Part shown: piece by piece, positions 48,741 to 61,560 of the stretch | Position numbering within the stretch: position 1 is the stretch's first letter | Layout of the letters: each line of letters starts with the position of its first letter | Assembly (NCBI GenBank): GCA_013396635.1 | Contig: WBMW01001603.1 | Location: 432,966 to 496,965, forward strand | Direction: 5' to 3' | Length of the DNA stretch: 64,000 nt | From: Penelope pileata | Taxonomy: Eukaryota > Chordata > Aves > Galliformes > Cracidae | Notes under the pieces: generated by a model | Seen by the model: only the letters and a program-made list of their open reading frames with translations | Told to the model about the DNA's origin: nothing | Databases searched by the model: none | Translations under genes and position numbers: made by a program

Positions 48741-51700
48741 CCACCACGCTGAATATTGAACTATTCTGTTCCATCCCTGTGGGTGTGACTCTTACCAGGA
48801 CTAATAGCAGGAGCTGGGCAAGAACAGCTGTTCTGATTTCCAGCAACAGGGAATCTCACAGCTGAACAAACTCCTCTAGCGATCTAGATTTTGCTGTTCG
48901 TTCTTCCATATGTTCTTTCACTTCAACTGCAACGAGAGTGAAGTAGCATTCAAGTATTTATTACCATTTCAGGAGGTGGTGGTGTGACTTTCTTGCTCAC
49001 TTCATGTTTATTCTGGTCCCAGTAATGGTTACCTTTGTGCCAGGCTCATTGCAGGTTCAAGCTCACTGTAAGTCCAGGAGAAGGGAGGGATCAAAAACAC
49101 CATTTGGACTCATTGGTTTTCAGTGATGAATGTTATGAACTCCTCAACAATTAGCAGCAACTCCAAGTTATCACATTTAATTTGCTTTGTAGGACAACGA
49201 ACACTGTAGTTTCTCACCATCTCAGTGGTTTATCAACATACTATACTACGAAACAGATTATTATAAGGTGGATTGGTAGACAGATGGCTAGCTCTTTTTT
49301 GTTGTTGTTGTTGTTTCAAAAGGACACCAGCGTAACAGAAACAGTTCTCTTCCTTAATACTCTCAGCTTCACCAGGGCTAGGACCATTATGACAGGGATA
49401 AAGAGAGCTGCTAAGTGCCTTTTCTGCCCAACTGGAAATTATATTAAGAGTCAGGAATATGTCTTCTCACCTACTAGAGTGGCTGGCGACTGACTGCGCG
49501 CTCTCTATGCCACACAAGGCTCGAATCCACTCTTCTGTGCACCTTTTGAAAGGAATCACTTTTCTCCCTGTTCTTCAGGTCTCCTTTACTGAACAGCTGC
49601 TTAGCAATATGCTTCCCCTGCTCAGCTTGTCCTTGAGTTGGAGTGGTTGTTTTATATTAGGATAGAGAATATGTTATAGCCATGTTTTTCAGAAGGGCTG
49701 AGCTCTCCTAGGAGAAGTACATCACCACGCTGAGACTCGAGAGATTTGCATTCATGTTGTGGCTCCACCACTGACTTACTGGGTGACCTCAGCTTCACCG
49801 TCCATACACTAGTGATGAGAATAATCAAATAGCTACTTGTGTGTCAAACACATAAAAGCTGGGGATGAGCAGTGCTGAAGAACAGTGAGACATGATTACT
49901 AATAGCTTGCATGATTATTCCCAAACACACGCAATCTCATAATATTGCCTTCATTTGGCATAACACTGCCTGAGAACACTGAGAGGAAAACACTGTTTTG
50001 CTTCAGTGTTTTATTGATAACTGAAAGGGGAGATAGAAGCAGAATATCTGCATTACCCCTGCAGACAAACAAAATCCCCACATCCCACAGGTAATTACCA
50101 TCTCCTAATTGGGTTTGAAAACAGGAGATTTGAGTCTGACTGCACAGAGTATGCACCAAAATGAACAATTACTTGTGTGAGGGATTCAGTGGTTTTAAAA
50201 CACAACAAGACCAGACCAAAACCAATGCCAAACTGAGGCTGCAAGTTTGCAGCTCTCCCTTAGAGATGTCCACTAACAAGCTGGCTACTTTTACTAGCTG
50301 GAATCAGAATCTATACTCACCCTTATTGTTATCTGCCACTTCAGGCTCATTACATCAGTTTAACTAATGGCAATTAATATGAAAATTAAAATTGATAGCA
50401 AAACAAAGTACTTGGATGACAGTCACTGCTCCTATCTAACTCTGGCGTACCTAATTACTGCTTAACAATCAGTAACAACCTATGTGTGCTCCAGGCACGG
50501 CCAGCCTTGGCCTGCCCCAGCCCCAGACAATTCTTGGGGCTGCATTCCCAGCCCGACCCCTGTCTCTGCGGGATGATGCTCTCCATCCCACCCTCTGGGC
50601 TCACTCATCACACCCCAGTGCAGCACCCAAATCTCAGCATTTATAAGATGCTGCGAATGGTCAGTCCCCTTTCTTGCTGTTGATGCGTGAGAAGATTTTA
50701 TAGCACAGATAACGTTGCAGAGATCAAAAAATACATACAGACACAATACAGACCTTTTCAAAAAGTCTGATTTTCTGCCAGATTGTCAAATCCTGAACCT
50801 GATACAGAAGGAAAGAAAAACCTCTAAACCTGTCTATGACCTTGGGCTCGATTTCTTGGTGGCTTAATTCACAGAGCATCTACCTCGTCAATCCAGATAC
50901 TTAAACATTCAGAGTCTGTATATGCTTTGAAGGAGTAAGCAGTATCTCAGCATTAAAAGTATTATTACAAGCAGGGTTCTGATATTTTCCAGCCTCCACT
51001 CAGCAGCATTTTAATGTTATTTGCACCAACGTTGTGACAACAGCCTCTCGCACTAGATCATCAGCAAAGTCCAAACTTTCCACCCCTGACATGCAGCGTA
51101 AAACTCATCTACTTGAAATGAGCTGGCAGAATTAGAATTATCCTCTATATTTTCCATTACCGAGGCACCAGACATTTTGCAAACATGCTTTCAGCAAGGG
51201 ACTATGTCAGTTTACTGATACAATAATCAACATAAATCTGCAAAACGCTTCTGCTGACATTGCTGATAGGGAACAAAACACAGTGTTAAATGCACTCAGC
51301 CCTCATTCCCTCAGTGCAGCTTATCTGGAGTTGCTCTGTAGAGAGGATGTTGTGATTTTTATGCTGGTGTATCCAATTTTATATTGATACCTGCTGTGTA
51401 TGCGTGGAGCTGTAACTGTGTTGTGCCCAAGAGCTATGCTTACTATGCACTGACTACGCTGTAACTACCTCCATCGTATACCTATAAACGGTTCCAAGCA
51501 GCGCAATAACATCTGTATTGATCTAAGAACATTTTATTGATTACAGGCCGCAGAAGAAACCATATGAAACATGGGCACATTATTTAACAATGTCTTTCTA
51601 GTACCTGTGCTGGAAATAGGAACACGAGGCTGTTAAATTTTTTATCACGTGCTTCCCACTGAGATTGCTGTAATGATGCAAAGTTAAATTGCTCGGTTTT

Positions 51701-53290
51701 GGGTTACCCCCCCACTCCTGTTCTCTTCTATACGGGGAAGAGAAAGACCCACAGATTAAAAAAAAAATGCTTCTGAATGTTGACATTAAAAGGATAAAAT
51801 GAGATGAAAGTGAATCTCCAAACTTTCTACTGCAGGACAGTGCACAGGTCTAGAACTGATCATCGTGAGCAAGCAGGGTCTGGGAAAGGACAGCTTTTAC
51901 AGATTTCCCACTGGCCTGTACTTTATTAATAGTTTTTAGTGTTTTATATTGAACACCAAGATATTCTGTCATGCTGAAGAGCAATCTGTCTTCCAGGCCT
52001 TGTACTTACTCTTGCAGACAGAGGAGGGAGAGTTTGGAAAGAGCTCTGAGATCAGCACAAGAGCAGCAAATACAGGTTTTAGAGGAAACCCCACTGGCAA
52101 GTGCAGCCAGCTGCTTTCGGGTGCAGGGTGGAGAAGCTCAGAGCGCAGGCACAGCACTACGGAGAGAGGGTGCTGCCAGCAGCAGCTGACAACTTACAGC
52201 ACCTTTCAGTTCACGTCTTACATCGCTGCTCAGATTCTGAAGAGAAATTCAGAAAACACCATCTGACAACTCTGCCAAGAAATAGGAAATGTAAATAAAA
52301 CCTAACAGCCTCTTGGGAAATCCAGATTCAAAGGCTTTCAGACTCAATCTCCACACGGTTCTGAGCTTCCTAAGATTGTGGGAGTTTGCTCTTGTATGAA
52401 AAATCCAATTCCAATTGTTTTACCATTGATGTTCTTTCGTAAGGGGAAAGATACCACAAGAAGTTGATGAAAATCTAAGTCAGGAAATAGGATGAAGTCA
52501 ATGCTTCAGGGGAAAGAAAGGAAAGAATTTGATATGATCCAGCATTCTGACATAGTTCAAAGACAGTTTGGCTGTTACATTATGGCCAGATCTTGAACAT
52601 TTCTTGTTATATTCGTTAAAGACAAAGAAAAAAACCTAGTGATTTTGATACGGGCGGGATGCTAATACCTAACTTACAACACATATCAGTTCTGAAAGGA
52701 ATCCAGTCACTGTGCAGGGACTTGAGGAACCAAAGGCATGGTAAGGCTGGTAAAGACAGTTCATGAAGGTATGAAACTTAATTTCTTCAACAGAGACAAA
52801 GTGTACAGCTCTCAGTGAACCTAAGATAGATAACTGAAGAAAGTCTTGTTCTGGCATTTTTCTGCCCCAGAAATCAATACCACCTGCCAAATGCCTTTTG
52901 CCAGGTTCAGATGTGATAAACCAGGGCCTGAGCACACAGCAGGCAACCTGCTCCTGCAGGGACTCATCACAGTTTCTGGTGCGTCCCCTCCCACCTCTTT
53001 CCACAACCGCATCACAGATCTAATGCAGAATGGCACACTGACCCAGCTTTGTCAGAAGGCCTACTGTGAAGATGAGAAATACTTCAGGAATATTAGTGAG
53101 GCTGCAAAGGAATTTGTTTTTCAGGCCATCAGAATTTTCAGCATCATTTTTTTAAATCTTATCACGAAGTACATAAAGTACATAAAAATAGTACATACAA
53201 GCCTTTCTCTGCACACATCTTTCCCAGTTCTGGATTGCATTAACTATATTGCCAATTCTGAAAAGCCTGTTTCAGCCACTGGTTTTGCGT
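48741..53290. other. noncoding, one MIR remnant and simple repeats
   Basis: Outside the MIR-like piece at 49735-49880, no gene is supported. A (GTT)5 run follows six Ts at 49301-49316. Short overlapping frames on both strands at 51949-52298 and a 152-codon frame at 52846-53304 have no motif and partly run into the CR1 at 53291. GTACATA is repeated irregularly at 53168-53196. Confidence 0.45.
49735..49880 (+). repeat. MIR SINE remnant
   Basis: The order TTTGCATTCATGTTGTGGCT, CCACCACTGACTTACTGGGT, GACCTCAGCTTCACCGTCC, GATGAGAATAATCAAATAGC and an AACACATAAAAGC tail tracks the MIR core (GGCTCTGCCACTTACTAGCT, GTGACCTTGGGCAAGTCAC, ATAATAATAGTACC). The GGGCAAGT part is deleted. This is the clearest of the three MIR-like pieces in the window. 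Confidence 0.6.
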
Positions 53291-53690
53291 TCACAGAATC
53301 ATAGAATGGCCTGGGTTGGAAGGGACCCCAAGGATCAAGTTCCAACCCCCTGCTGCAGGCAGGGCTGCCAACCTCCAGATCTGGCACTAGATCAGGCTGC
53401 CCCGGACCTCATCCAACCTGGCCTTCAGCCCCTCCTGGGATGGATCGCCCACATGTTCTCTGGGCAGCTGTGCCAGCACCTCACCACTCTCTCAGTGAAG
53501 AACTTCCCCCTGACATCCAATCTAAACCTTCCCTCCTTCAGCTTAAAACCATTCCCCCTTGTCCTATCACTGTCTACCTTGTGAAAAGTTGATTTCCTTC
53601 CCAAGACCTGCAGCAGCCCTTTCTCAGCAGGGCTGCTCTCAAGGAGTTTTTCTATCTGCTTGTATATATCTGGAGGATATGTATACAGAG
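53291..53690 (-). mobile_element. CR1 LINE, reversed 3' end
   Basis: Read on the plus strand the segment opens with the reversed CR1 3' terminus, CACAGAATCATAGAATGG, which includes the short octamer-type repeat typical of CR1 ends. It continues with CTGGGTTGGAAGGGACCCC, GTTCCAACCCCCTGCTGCAG, AGATCAGGCTGCCCC, CATCCAACCTGGCCTTCAGC, CTCTCTCAGTGAAGAACTTC, CATCCAATCTAAACCTTCCC and CATTCCCCCTTGTCCTATCA. It is well preserved compared with the other two pieces, suggesting a younger insertion. The truncated end fades out around 53660-53690. It carries no intact reading frame. Confidence 0.95.
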
Positions 53691-56600
53691 GACTTGGAGG
53701 GAAGGCCCTACAGATCAATGGCTTCTGGTGACACACAGTCACTGAGGGAGGGGCAATCAAACAGAAATCAAACAGAGCAGAGATGTTTTACAGCCACACA
53801 TGAGATCCTTCTCCTCATGGCTTTCCTGGTAATGTCACCAGGACCTGCAGATTGAAGCCATTCGAGGACACTGTCGAAATATACGCTGACTGTGCAGCTT
53901 GGCACAGCATGCAGGCGAGCCCCTAAGGGATGCTGCAGCTGTTTAATGGTGGAGGTAATGCAGGCCATGTGCTAGCAGCATTTACAAAACAAGTTGATTC
54001 TCTTGTTGTTTTGTTACTGGAAAGAAACATTTTTTTTCCAGTTAGTTACAGTTCATTAACTGCTACTATTGAGTGGTTCTTATTTTAAATTTTTTGATCT
54101 AATTCAGACAGGTTTTTCCTTGTTTAGCATTCAGCCAGAGTGTAAGTTTTGGTCTAGCTAATGAAATACATAACTAATTTACATTAATGACTATTATAGG
54201 ACATTTAGAAACTTTCAGACGGTCCAATCACTCAGACCAAACATTTTAATCTCATCTCTCAGAAGAGAAATACTGCCTCCCACAACGGAAAAGCTAATGG
54301 CCCACTCTTTCAGCTTTTCTTTAACAAGTTTGAAACACCTTAATCAAAACACACAAATGCTTGGTTTGGGAAGAGGAACAACGGGGAGAGCACACAGAGG
54401 TTCAGCAGAGCCACGTAAATGGGCACTCTGCCACGGTCTGAGACTGGAAAGGGAATTTCCAGTCCAGCCTCAGGTCCGGTGAGAGCTTCCAGTAGTGAAG
54501 AGCTAAAAATCCACATCTAGAAAGTTCACCAGCGGGGTCTGCAGGATCCACGCATTTCCAAGGCTGGAGTCTGTGGTACTCGAGGCCAGGAGGCTGAAAT
54601 TAAGGCAACTTTGCAAAGAGACTGAGTCCTTTTGTAGCTTAGATCATAATTCAGTGTTTTATCACAAAGGTATTATCTATGCAATACATGATCTCATGGG
54701 ACCCAGAGAGATCTCTTAATTTCTACCTGTCTCTGGATTTGAACAATGTGCAAGAAAAATTAGCTGCATTTCCAGAAGAAGCAGACTCCAGAGTGGAATA
54801 AAATGCTCATATATTTGAGGACCAAATGAATTAGTGCTGCTGTTTGCTCTTGTACCACACTATGTATGAGGTATGGCCCTAAGCAGAGCAGGATGATGGA
54901 TGGAAGCGCTCTGCCTGTGGTAGTGATTACGTCATAGGAAAGGGGCAGAAATCATAGTTATTCCCACTGTTTTTTTTTCCCTTTCTCACTTGAAGAGTCA
55001 AAAATCTCTGAACTTAGACTAGAGATGCCATGAATCAGCTATAACAAGTTGAGGCCACCTATTAACAAAACAGAAGCAAGCTGCATGAAAAGTAATCACT
55101 TTTTTGTCTTTAACATCTCCTGATACTGCTTCATGAACAGAGGATTAAGAAGCAACTTGAACTTCAGAATAGGATAAAATGGAGAAGGTTGTACTTCTGA
55201 GTTTTTCTTCATCTGAGCCCTTCTCTTAAATCAGGAGAACTACAAGTCCCAGGAAACCCAAGGCAGACTTGTTGCTTTTCTATTGTTATTCATCATTGGA
55301 AGGTTATGGTTACACAACAGCACAAAGCCAAAACAAGAAAACTGATCACATATTAGGGAAAAACATGCAAAGACCAGAACACAAACGGATTCCTATTCGA
55401 GTTAAGTGGCACAAGCCTGACATTAGCACAGTTCCATTTTCTATGACTGAAGCAGACTGTCTCTGGAAGGGCAACAGTAATAAGTATTGACAGACAAAAT
55501 CTGTCCATAGAAACTTTCCCAACAGTCTATCTGATCTTGGCACCCAGCACAACTGTATGGCGAGGGATTGTGCTGCGGGGTGCAGCGTTCTGCTGCCTGC
55601 TGGCACAGCCACAGACAAAAAAAAAACAAACCATCAAGAGTGCAAAAAGCCTCTGGAGAGTCCTTTTTTTTGGGGGGTGGGAAAGGCCGGACATTTAGAG
55701 CCACAAATGCTTCCAGTCAAATTCCTGTTGGTTTATATATGAATAGAGGAAGTGAAGGAATTTTGGGAAAGGTGGAGTCTAAGGCAGAACAATTGTTCTG
55801 ATTATTCCAATAACAACCACCCCAAACTGGTTTCCAGTTATTTCATTGCAACTAAGCATCTGGAATTTTATTGCCATCATTTTTTGTTGTCAGACTCTTT
55901 TTTCTAACCCACTGAAGCTTCTCCTTTGCCTCCTGATCTCCCAGAGCCTTGTCAATGTGGGACAATGCAACATAAGCCACAAAACAGGCTATTACTTAAA
56001 TAAACGGATGGGGTCATTTTCATTTATTTGACAGTTGCCATCCTCCACCCTTTGCTTTCCTTTGTTGTCTTTTTTGAGTGTCTTGTTTTGAAGCCAGGCA
56101 ATTTGTCCCCCACACACTGCTGTTCACAGGCTAATTAGAATTTTAGAAGTAATTTAAACACCCTTTGCGGTGTGATGTTAATTCCCTCCAGATTGCTAGG
56201 AACATTAGCTCCGGTGTTTGTTTATTTTAAGTGACTCTAAAATATCAAACACATTAGAGGTTGCACCAGCTTTGGGATAATTCACCTTTAACGATAAGTT
56301 CATTACAGAGGTAAGCATTCTATTTAATTAGCGCTGGGCAGCGCCTGTGGAAAGACCCCAACCCCAAAGGCCACACATGGCTGAACCATGTGGCAGTGGC
56401 TTTCGGCACAGCAGAGCCAGGCTGAGGCTGGCTGGGGATGCACATCCTTGGCACACCACAGAGTCCATCTCCTCGCCACGATGCTGGCACCAAGGCTGAC
56501 CCTGAGCATCACAGCTTGGCCAGCCGGGCTGTAAGGCAGCAACAGGGACTGCAGGGATGAGGCACAGGAGAGCCTGAGCCAGGTCACAGATGGACGTGCT

Positions 56601-57349
56601 TTGACCAACTTTACATGGATACTTTTAACTGAAAATTACTCTATGCAAATTGTGTAAATAGAATTGTATGAGAAATAATTATGATATAGCAGGAAATTGA
56701 TTCAGGAATTTGGGAAAAAAATAGCAGCAGTTCACAGAAAAGAATTAATACTACATTCAGTCTGCAGAGTCATTTCATTTATCTTTTTCAATATCTCTCT
56801 GAAAAGATATGAATTCTATGAAGAAATAACTACTGCATCATTCTGCACTTTGCAAACACCCTATTCGTGCAAACAAAAAGCTAATGTCAGTGAGGATCTG
56901 ACATTCCGCATATTCCATTATTATAAGCAATCAAAACTGAAGTAAGCTTGCCAGGTAAGTGCATGAGGAAGGCACTGGCAGCCCCAGCCACCACTTGTAT
57001 ATGGCATCTTTGTGCGCTGGTGCTCTGACTGAGCCAGCCAGGAACATGAGCAGACGTGTCTGGCTCCATGCAGCCATACTCTCGCCTCAGCTGGCACCCA
57101 GAGAAGGGCAAGTGCTGTGTGGGCACCCATGGTACTTCCCAGGCACTCTCAGCCACCAAGCATTTTCTGCTCAAGGTATTGCTTGAGGCTGACATAATTT
57201 GTCCACCTAATAACACTCAACGGACATCTCCACCAAACACTGTGCAGACTCTCTGGAACTCACATGCTCTTTCTGCAAATACAACAGCCTTTGGCTAGGA
57301 GTGTCAGATACATTAACACCTCTGTATGTCTTCAACACAGCTGCTATCC
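53691..57349. other. noncoding, no gene recognised
   Basis: No gene stands out. Two strong plus-strand donors, CAGAG|GTAAGCATT (intron from 56311) and GCCAG|GTAAGTGCATG (intron from 56955), are not paired with convincing acceptors and coding frames. The AT-rich segment 56100-56340 is closed in all frames and CNE-like. A run of eight Ts and six Gs near 55666-55681 is low-complexity. Confidence 0.45.
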
Positions 57350-57780
57350 CTGTTCATACCTCCTGGGTTTTGTACCACAGAGACAGTGAATAAGTGATCA
57401 ATCCCCTTCCACCCACCCTGGTCCACTCATGATTTTGCAGAGCTCTGCTGCATCTCCACTAAGTCTGAGAAGGACCAACCTACTCAGTCACACCTCTCAA
57501 GCAGCCACTCCTCACCTCTGACAATGGCTGTCACCCTTCTCTGAGCCTTCGCCACGGACACAACCAGCAGAACACTCCACAGTGGTAGGATACGGGTCAA
57601 TCATGGATTTACACAATTGCACAGTGTTATTTTCTGTCTGTTCATTTCTCAGTGACAATTTTTTATTTACGTTTCTGATAGCTGCAGACTGCTGAGCTGA
57701 CTTTTTCATGGAATTTAAGCATGCTCTGGAATCCCGTGGCACACACTGTTTGTACAGCTCTAACACTTCAGAAATGAACA
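57350..57780 (-). mobile_element. ancient CR1/L3-like LINE remnant
   Basis: On the plus strand the sequence follows the reversed 3' part of an old CR1-clade LINE: GGTCCACTCATGATTTTGCA, AGTCTGAGAAGGACCAACCT, GTCACCCTTCTCTGAGCC, GAACACTCCACAGTGG, TCATGGATTTACACAATTGC, TATTTTCTGTCTGTTCATTT, ATAGCTGCAGACTGCTGAGC and TTTTTCATGGAATTTAAGC. These phrases and their order are those of the old elements shared among amniotes, in contrast to the younger bird CR1 types at 40.4 and 53.3 kb. It is heavily mutated with no coding capacity. Exact subfamily is not assignable by eye. Confidence 0.7.
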
Positions 57781-58884
57781 GCTCAACTTCCTAATGTGGT
57801 TACCAGCACGCCGCTGCAGCCTGATAAAAGCCAAGCACTTTTATACCAGTGTAACCACATCTGCACTCGAGGCTGCACTAGCTGAACTGCCTGTTAGCAT
57901 AAAAGCTTACAACTGAAACACTTAGCATGTCACAGACCAGTATGCAGACCAGCCCCAAACCAAAACACTGCTTTACTGGCTTGGAACAGCAGCAGGAGCC
58001 AACGGGCACTGCTTCATGAGAACCAATGCACCCAGCTCTGCTGATGTAAAAAACACTCCCTTACTTCTCCATTATTCTTTATGCTTTTGTTTACCCCCAG
58101 AACAGCTTGTGCACAGTGCTCAGCCTGTAGTGTATCAAAGTGTTAATCAAGAGGTTTTAAACCATAGCCTGGCTGGAGTCAGTTGAGTCTGCAGCTGAAT
58201 CAACTTTCAGCTACGATGAAAGTCTTTACTGATGTCTTCTGTAGATCTGGCATTTCCCAGCAGAATGCACGAGACTGCAGAGCACCACAGGCCCAGGTCG
58301 CTGGACTCCCAGGGCTGCATTTGACATGCTCAGAAGCCTCTGGGAATGCTTTGTGCTTCTGCAAATCCTACGCTAAAGCTCCAGAGAGCCTGACAGAGTA
58401 AAGCTAACGAGAACCCACTTTAAAAGCTGCATAAAGAAACATGAGAAACACACAAAAGCCTGTAAAATGCACATCAGTAACCAGCAGATAACAGAATAAT
58501 AACTGAAGACAACAATAACTATAAATAAAAAAATTCCCTAGACCAGCTGAGATTAAAGGTCTAACATTATCGCCCAGCTACCCAGTCCCCCAGCTAATCC
58601 TGTAGTAACAGGAGTTGCCAGCTGACTGTCCAGGCCATGGGACAGGAGGCTGTGCACAGTGATGCAGAGCTGTGCGCTACAGACCGACCCCCACAGGAAC
58701 CAGTTCTCCTGAGTGTGCAGACAGCAGGGCATCACAGTTTGACATACACAACACATTGTGAGCTCAATCATGAGATGGAAGAGCTCTGGCTTACAAGAAA
58801 TAGATATAAATACCAATGCTCCAGAATGCAAGAACTCTGCTCCACATTTAAGGCTATACTCTGCCATCGCTCCCCTCCCAGGAC

Positions 58885-58907
58885 GGGACATCCTGTCCCA
58901 GGACAGG
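58885..58907. repeat. overlapping short inverted repeats
   Basis: GGGACA TCC TGTCCC (58885-58899) is a 6-bp hairpin. The same TGTCC also pairs with the next unit in CCTGTCC CA GGACAGG (58892-58907, 7-bp arms). The two stems are mutually exclusive, so the site could switch between them. The core CCCAGGAC(G/A)GGACA is also a direct repeat. Confidence 0.6.
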
Positions 58908-60171
58908 ACAGCACTCTCCATTCTCCTTAAGAACAATCACACACAGGTCAAGCCAGACACCCCTTAAGTGAGATGTAACTTCAAGTTTCCCAGATGGAGG
59001 TACCTGGAAAGGCCAATTGCTGAGCTGCTGTCAGCTGAGAACAAACCCCGCTGAGGTGTCTGAGGGTCCAGAGACAGAGGCACCCTCCATTCATCATGGC
59101 TTAAGTAATTCAGACAGAAGAGAAGTATACTGCCAGTGAAGAAATACAGGGAGAGGAAAAACACTATAACAAATAAACACAGAAAATAATACAAAATTTT
59201 CTTCTTCACTAAGTTAAAAGTGTTTTAATCTCTGATCAGTCTAGCTATGCTGATCCACAAACATAAAATTACATTATATGTCCCTTCTGGTGGATAAAAC
59301 TGCAAATAGTCAACAGCATGCAAAAATAATCAGGGCAGCAAGTGGAAAAAAGCTCTTTTCAACTACAATTTACACATGGAATCTAGAAAGAGAGGCTAAT
59401 CGCTCCCTGGGACTCTCTGATTAGCTAAATCTGACTTGTAAACAGCTGCAAGATCATGATATCAAGGAGTGGGTACCTCTGTTTTCTGTCTCACTGGCTG
59501 CTTCTGACACATTTTTCCCCTGATTTGAGCTGATTGGGTCTCTCATTTACCAATTAGGGGATGAGACTGAACAGAGAGGAACAGAGGATGATTAAAAATG
59601 TGCTCTTTGCTATTTCTGCAACAACTGTGGACCATTCTTTTCCAAATTAAATGTGGCTGCTGGCAAGCTAACTGGCAAATGCGATCTTGTTCCCCATGTG
59701 CCAGAGCGCATCAGCAGTACATGTGCCATTTGTGGTCCATCTGCAGGAAACATGACTTGCCAATTGCTCTGGGGCAGCTGGGAAGGACGCAGCAGCATGG
59801 AGCAGCATGTCACTGAGCCTTCCTCCTGCCACCCATGAGGGTAAGGTTTGGGGTCCTCATGGGGTGATGTTTTAAAACAGCTTTGGCAATTCATGTCTCT
59901 CAACACCTGTCTTGGCAACAGGTCTGGTTACTGAAACATCATTCCTTAAATGGGAAAAAGATGTTTGAAATTAGCCTTCCCTTCTCAAATTAATGAGAAG
60001 TCCTTTTTGCACAATTTGCACTAACTTTTGTTTTCCCAAAGTAGCAGAAAAGAGCTATGGATACCTCAGGATCAGACAGTGCCAATGAAACCATTTTATT
60101 GTTTAAAAACAAGTACAAGGTGACTAGGAGTTCCAGCAGGAGCTGTGGGAAGCGCATGTTTCCTGTTTAGA

Positions 60172-60260
60172 ATCATAGAATCATGGGGGGGCAAGTTATC
60201 CATCTCCTCTAGTTTGTCCTCCCTACCTTTGGAGCAAAGGTGCAGTGCAAACGTGTCAGG
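60172..60260 (-). repeat. possible CR1 3'-tip fragment
   Basis: TTTAGAATCATAGAATCATG resembles the reversed CR1 terminus with its octamer repeat, and is followed by CATCTCCTCTAGTTTGTCC, loosely like the CR1 ATCATCTAGTCCAACC segment. It is short and degraded, so this is a tentative call. Confidence 0.35.
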
Positions 60261-61179
60261 GAAACAAGTTCAAACACCTATTTAAAATGCAATCTGAGCC
60301 AGATGAGAAGTAAAATATACCCATAACAAACCCATATTCTCCACAAGATAATTCTTGAGGATAGGCCATCCATGGGAAGGATTTAAGCCAGTTTTGTGAT
60401 TTTATAATCTCTTTATCTCGGGAGGGATTAGTGCTGTGAGGCAAAGAGTGCCCTCTAGATAACACCGGTGCTTATTTTTCCTGAAAAACTGCGTCTTTTC
60501 TTTAAACTTCTTTTTCAGACAAAAATGCCATGTTGTATTTTATGATGTCACAGTTTGTTCCAGCATGAGGGAAACAGCACAGCTGTAGCAATGCTGACCA
60601 GAGTTACAATTCTCTTCTCTAGCTATGATTCAGTGGATAGGCAAAATGAGCCTAACAGCAATACTGCAGTAACTGGGCCATTTGCCCTCTCTGATTTGTC
60701 CTAAGTAATTTGTCCCAATAATCATCACAGCCAGCAAATGAGAGATGTGGGAGAGATTTGAGAGTTTGAAGTGAACTGCCAAAGCTACAAGGGGTAAGAA
60801 GGCACCTGACTCCGTTATGCTTGTAGTAAGCCAGAGCTGTCAGTCTTCCACTCTTGAGTACTCTCATTTGAGAAAAGCACAAGCTCTTGAGTGCCTCTTG
60901 TCCTCTGTGATTGCATCTGCACTCCAGTGCTGCCATCCTCTTCGAGTCTGACTAAGCCCCATGATCACCAAGAGCTTGTTTACTGTTTTCTCAGCTTACA
61001 TGGGGTTGATCCATTTCTTTTTTTAGCCCTTGTTTGCCTTGCTACAGCTGAAAGCGGATGCACACAGATACTGCCTGATGTTGTCAATAGAGGAATTATG
61101 CCAAACACTGGTACCCTTTAGGGTGATTGCAGCTTAAGCCAGAAAGTGCAGCAAGTGGCCTGGCTGCACAGCACTGAAT

Positions 61180-61560
61180 TAAAATGTTGCAATTATGAAT
61201 AAGCTTTCTTGACATTAATATGAATAAAAATGGCAATAAGCCTATATTTTATATTCTGTCATCTCACCCTGCATGATAGTACTGCAACGCGGTATGCTCC
61301 CACCACACTCGCACAGATTACACTTACAAATTGCCCCTCTGAATAAAGAGCGCTGCGCAGGGATGACAAGTATTGATTTTCAATCTCCTTCCAAAATGAC
61401 TCTATCATTGCGACTAAGTCAGGCAATTTGCCTCACTTTACACTTCAGCTATGGGCCTCAGATCACATTGACAGGCCTGATCCTTCAGGAGATGTTTAAT
61501 TAGAAAAGAAATGAAAGGAATTACTGTAAATCAGCACTTCGTCAGCAGTGCTTCGTAAAG
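61180..61560. promoter_or_regulatory. possible conserved noncoding element
   Basis: AT-rich sequence retains an unusual number of CpGs (CAACGCGG, CTCGCAC, AGCGCTGCGC, ATTGCGAC, CTTCGTC, CTTCGTAAAG, CTCCGC). It contains homeodomain-like cores (ACATTAATATG, TTTAATTAGAAA) and a 6-bp inverted repeat, AGCACT and AGTGCT (61533-61538 and 61547-61552). No long frame or repeat family is visible. It lies about 0.7 kb from the promoter-like segment at 62.2-62.5 kb, which makes an enhancer role plausible but unproven. Confidence 0.33.

Larger units (their letters stand above)
57781..61179. other. noncoding, no gene recognised
   Basis: No gene is recognised. Small features are a nested inverted repeat at 58885-58907 and a possible CR1-type 3' tip at 60172-60190 (AGAATCATAGAATCAT), both listed separately. 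A GC-neutral stretch at 59600-59920 carries overlapping frames of about 70-100 codons on both strands without motifs. Confidence 0.45.

Noticed and set aside
49476..49533. tRNA-like segment: AGAGTGG pairing with CCACTCT and a B-box-like GGCTCGAATCC
   Set aside because: The span is only 58 nt, the T arm does not fold next to the acceptor stem, and no A box is present, so it is not a tRNA gene.
51345..51560. Considered as a solo retroviral LTR because of its odd TGTGATTT...TATAAACGG composition
   Set aside because: I could not find matching terminal inverted TG/CA ends, a target-site duplication or a recognised LTR sequence.
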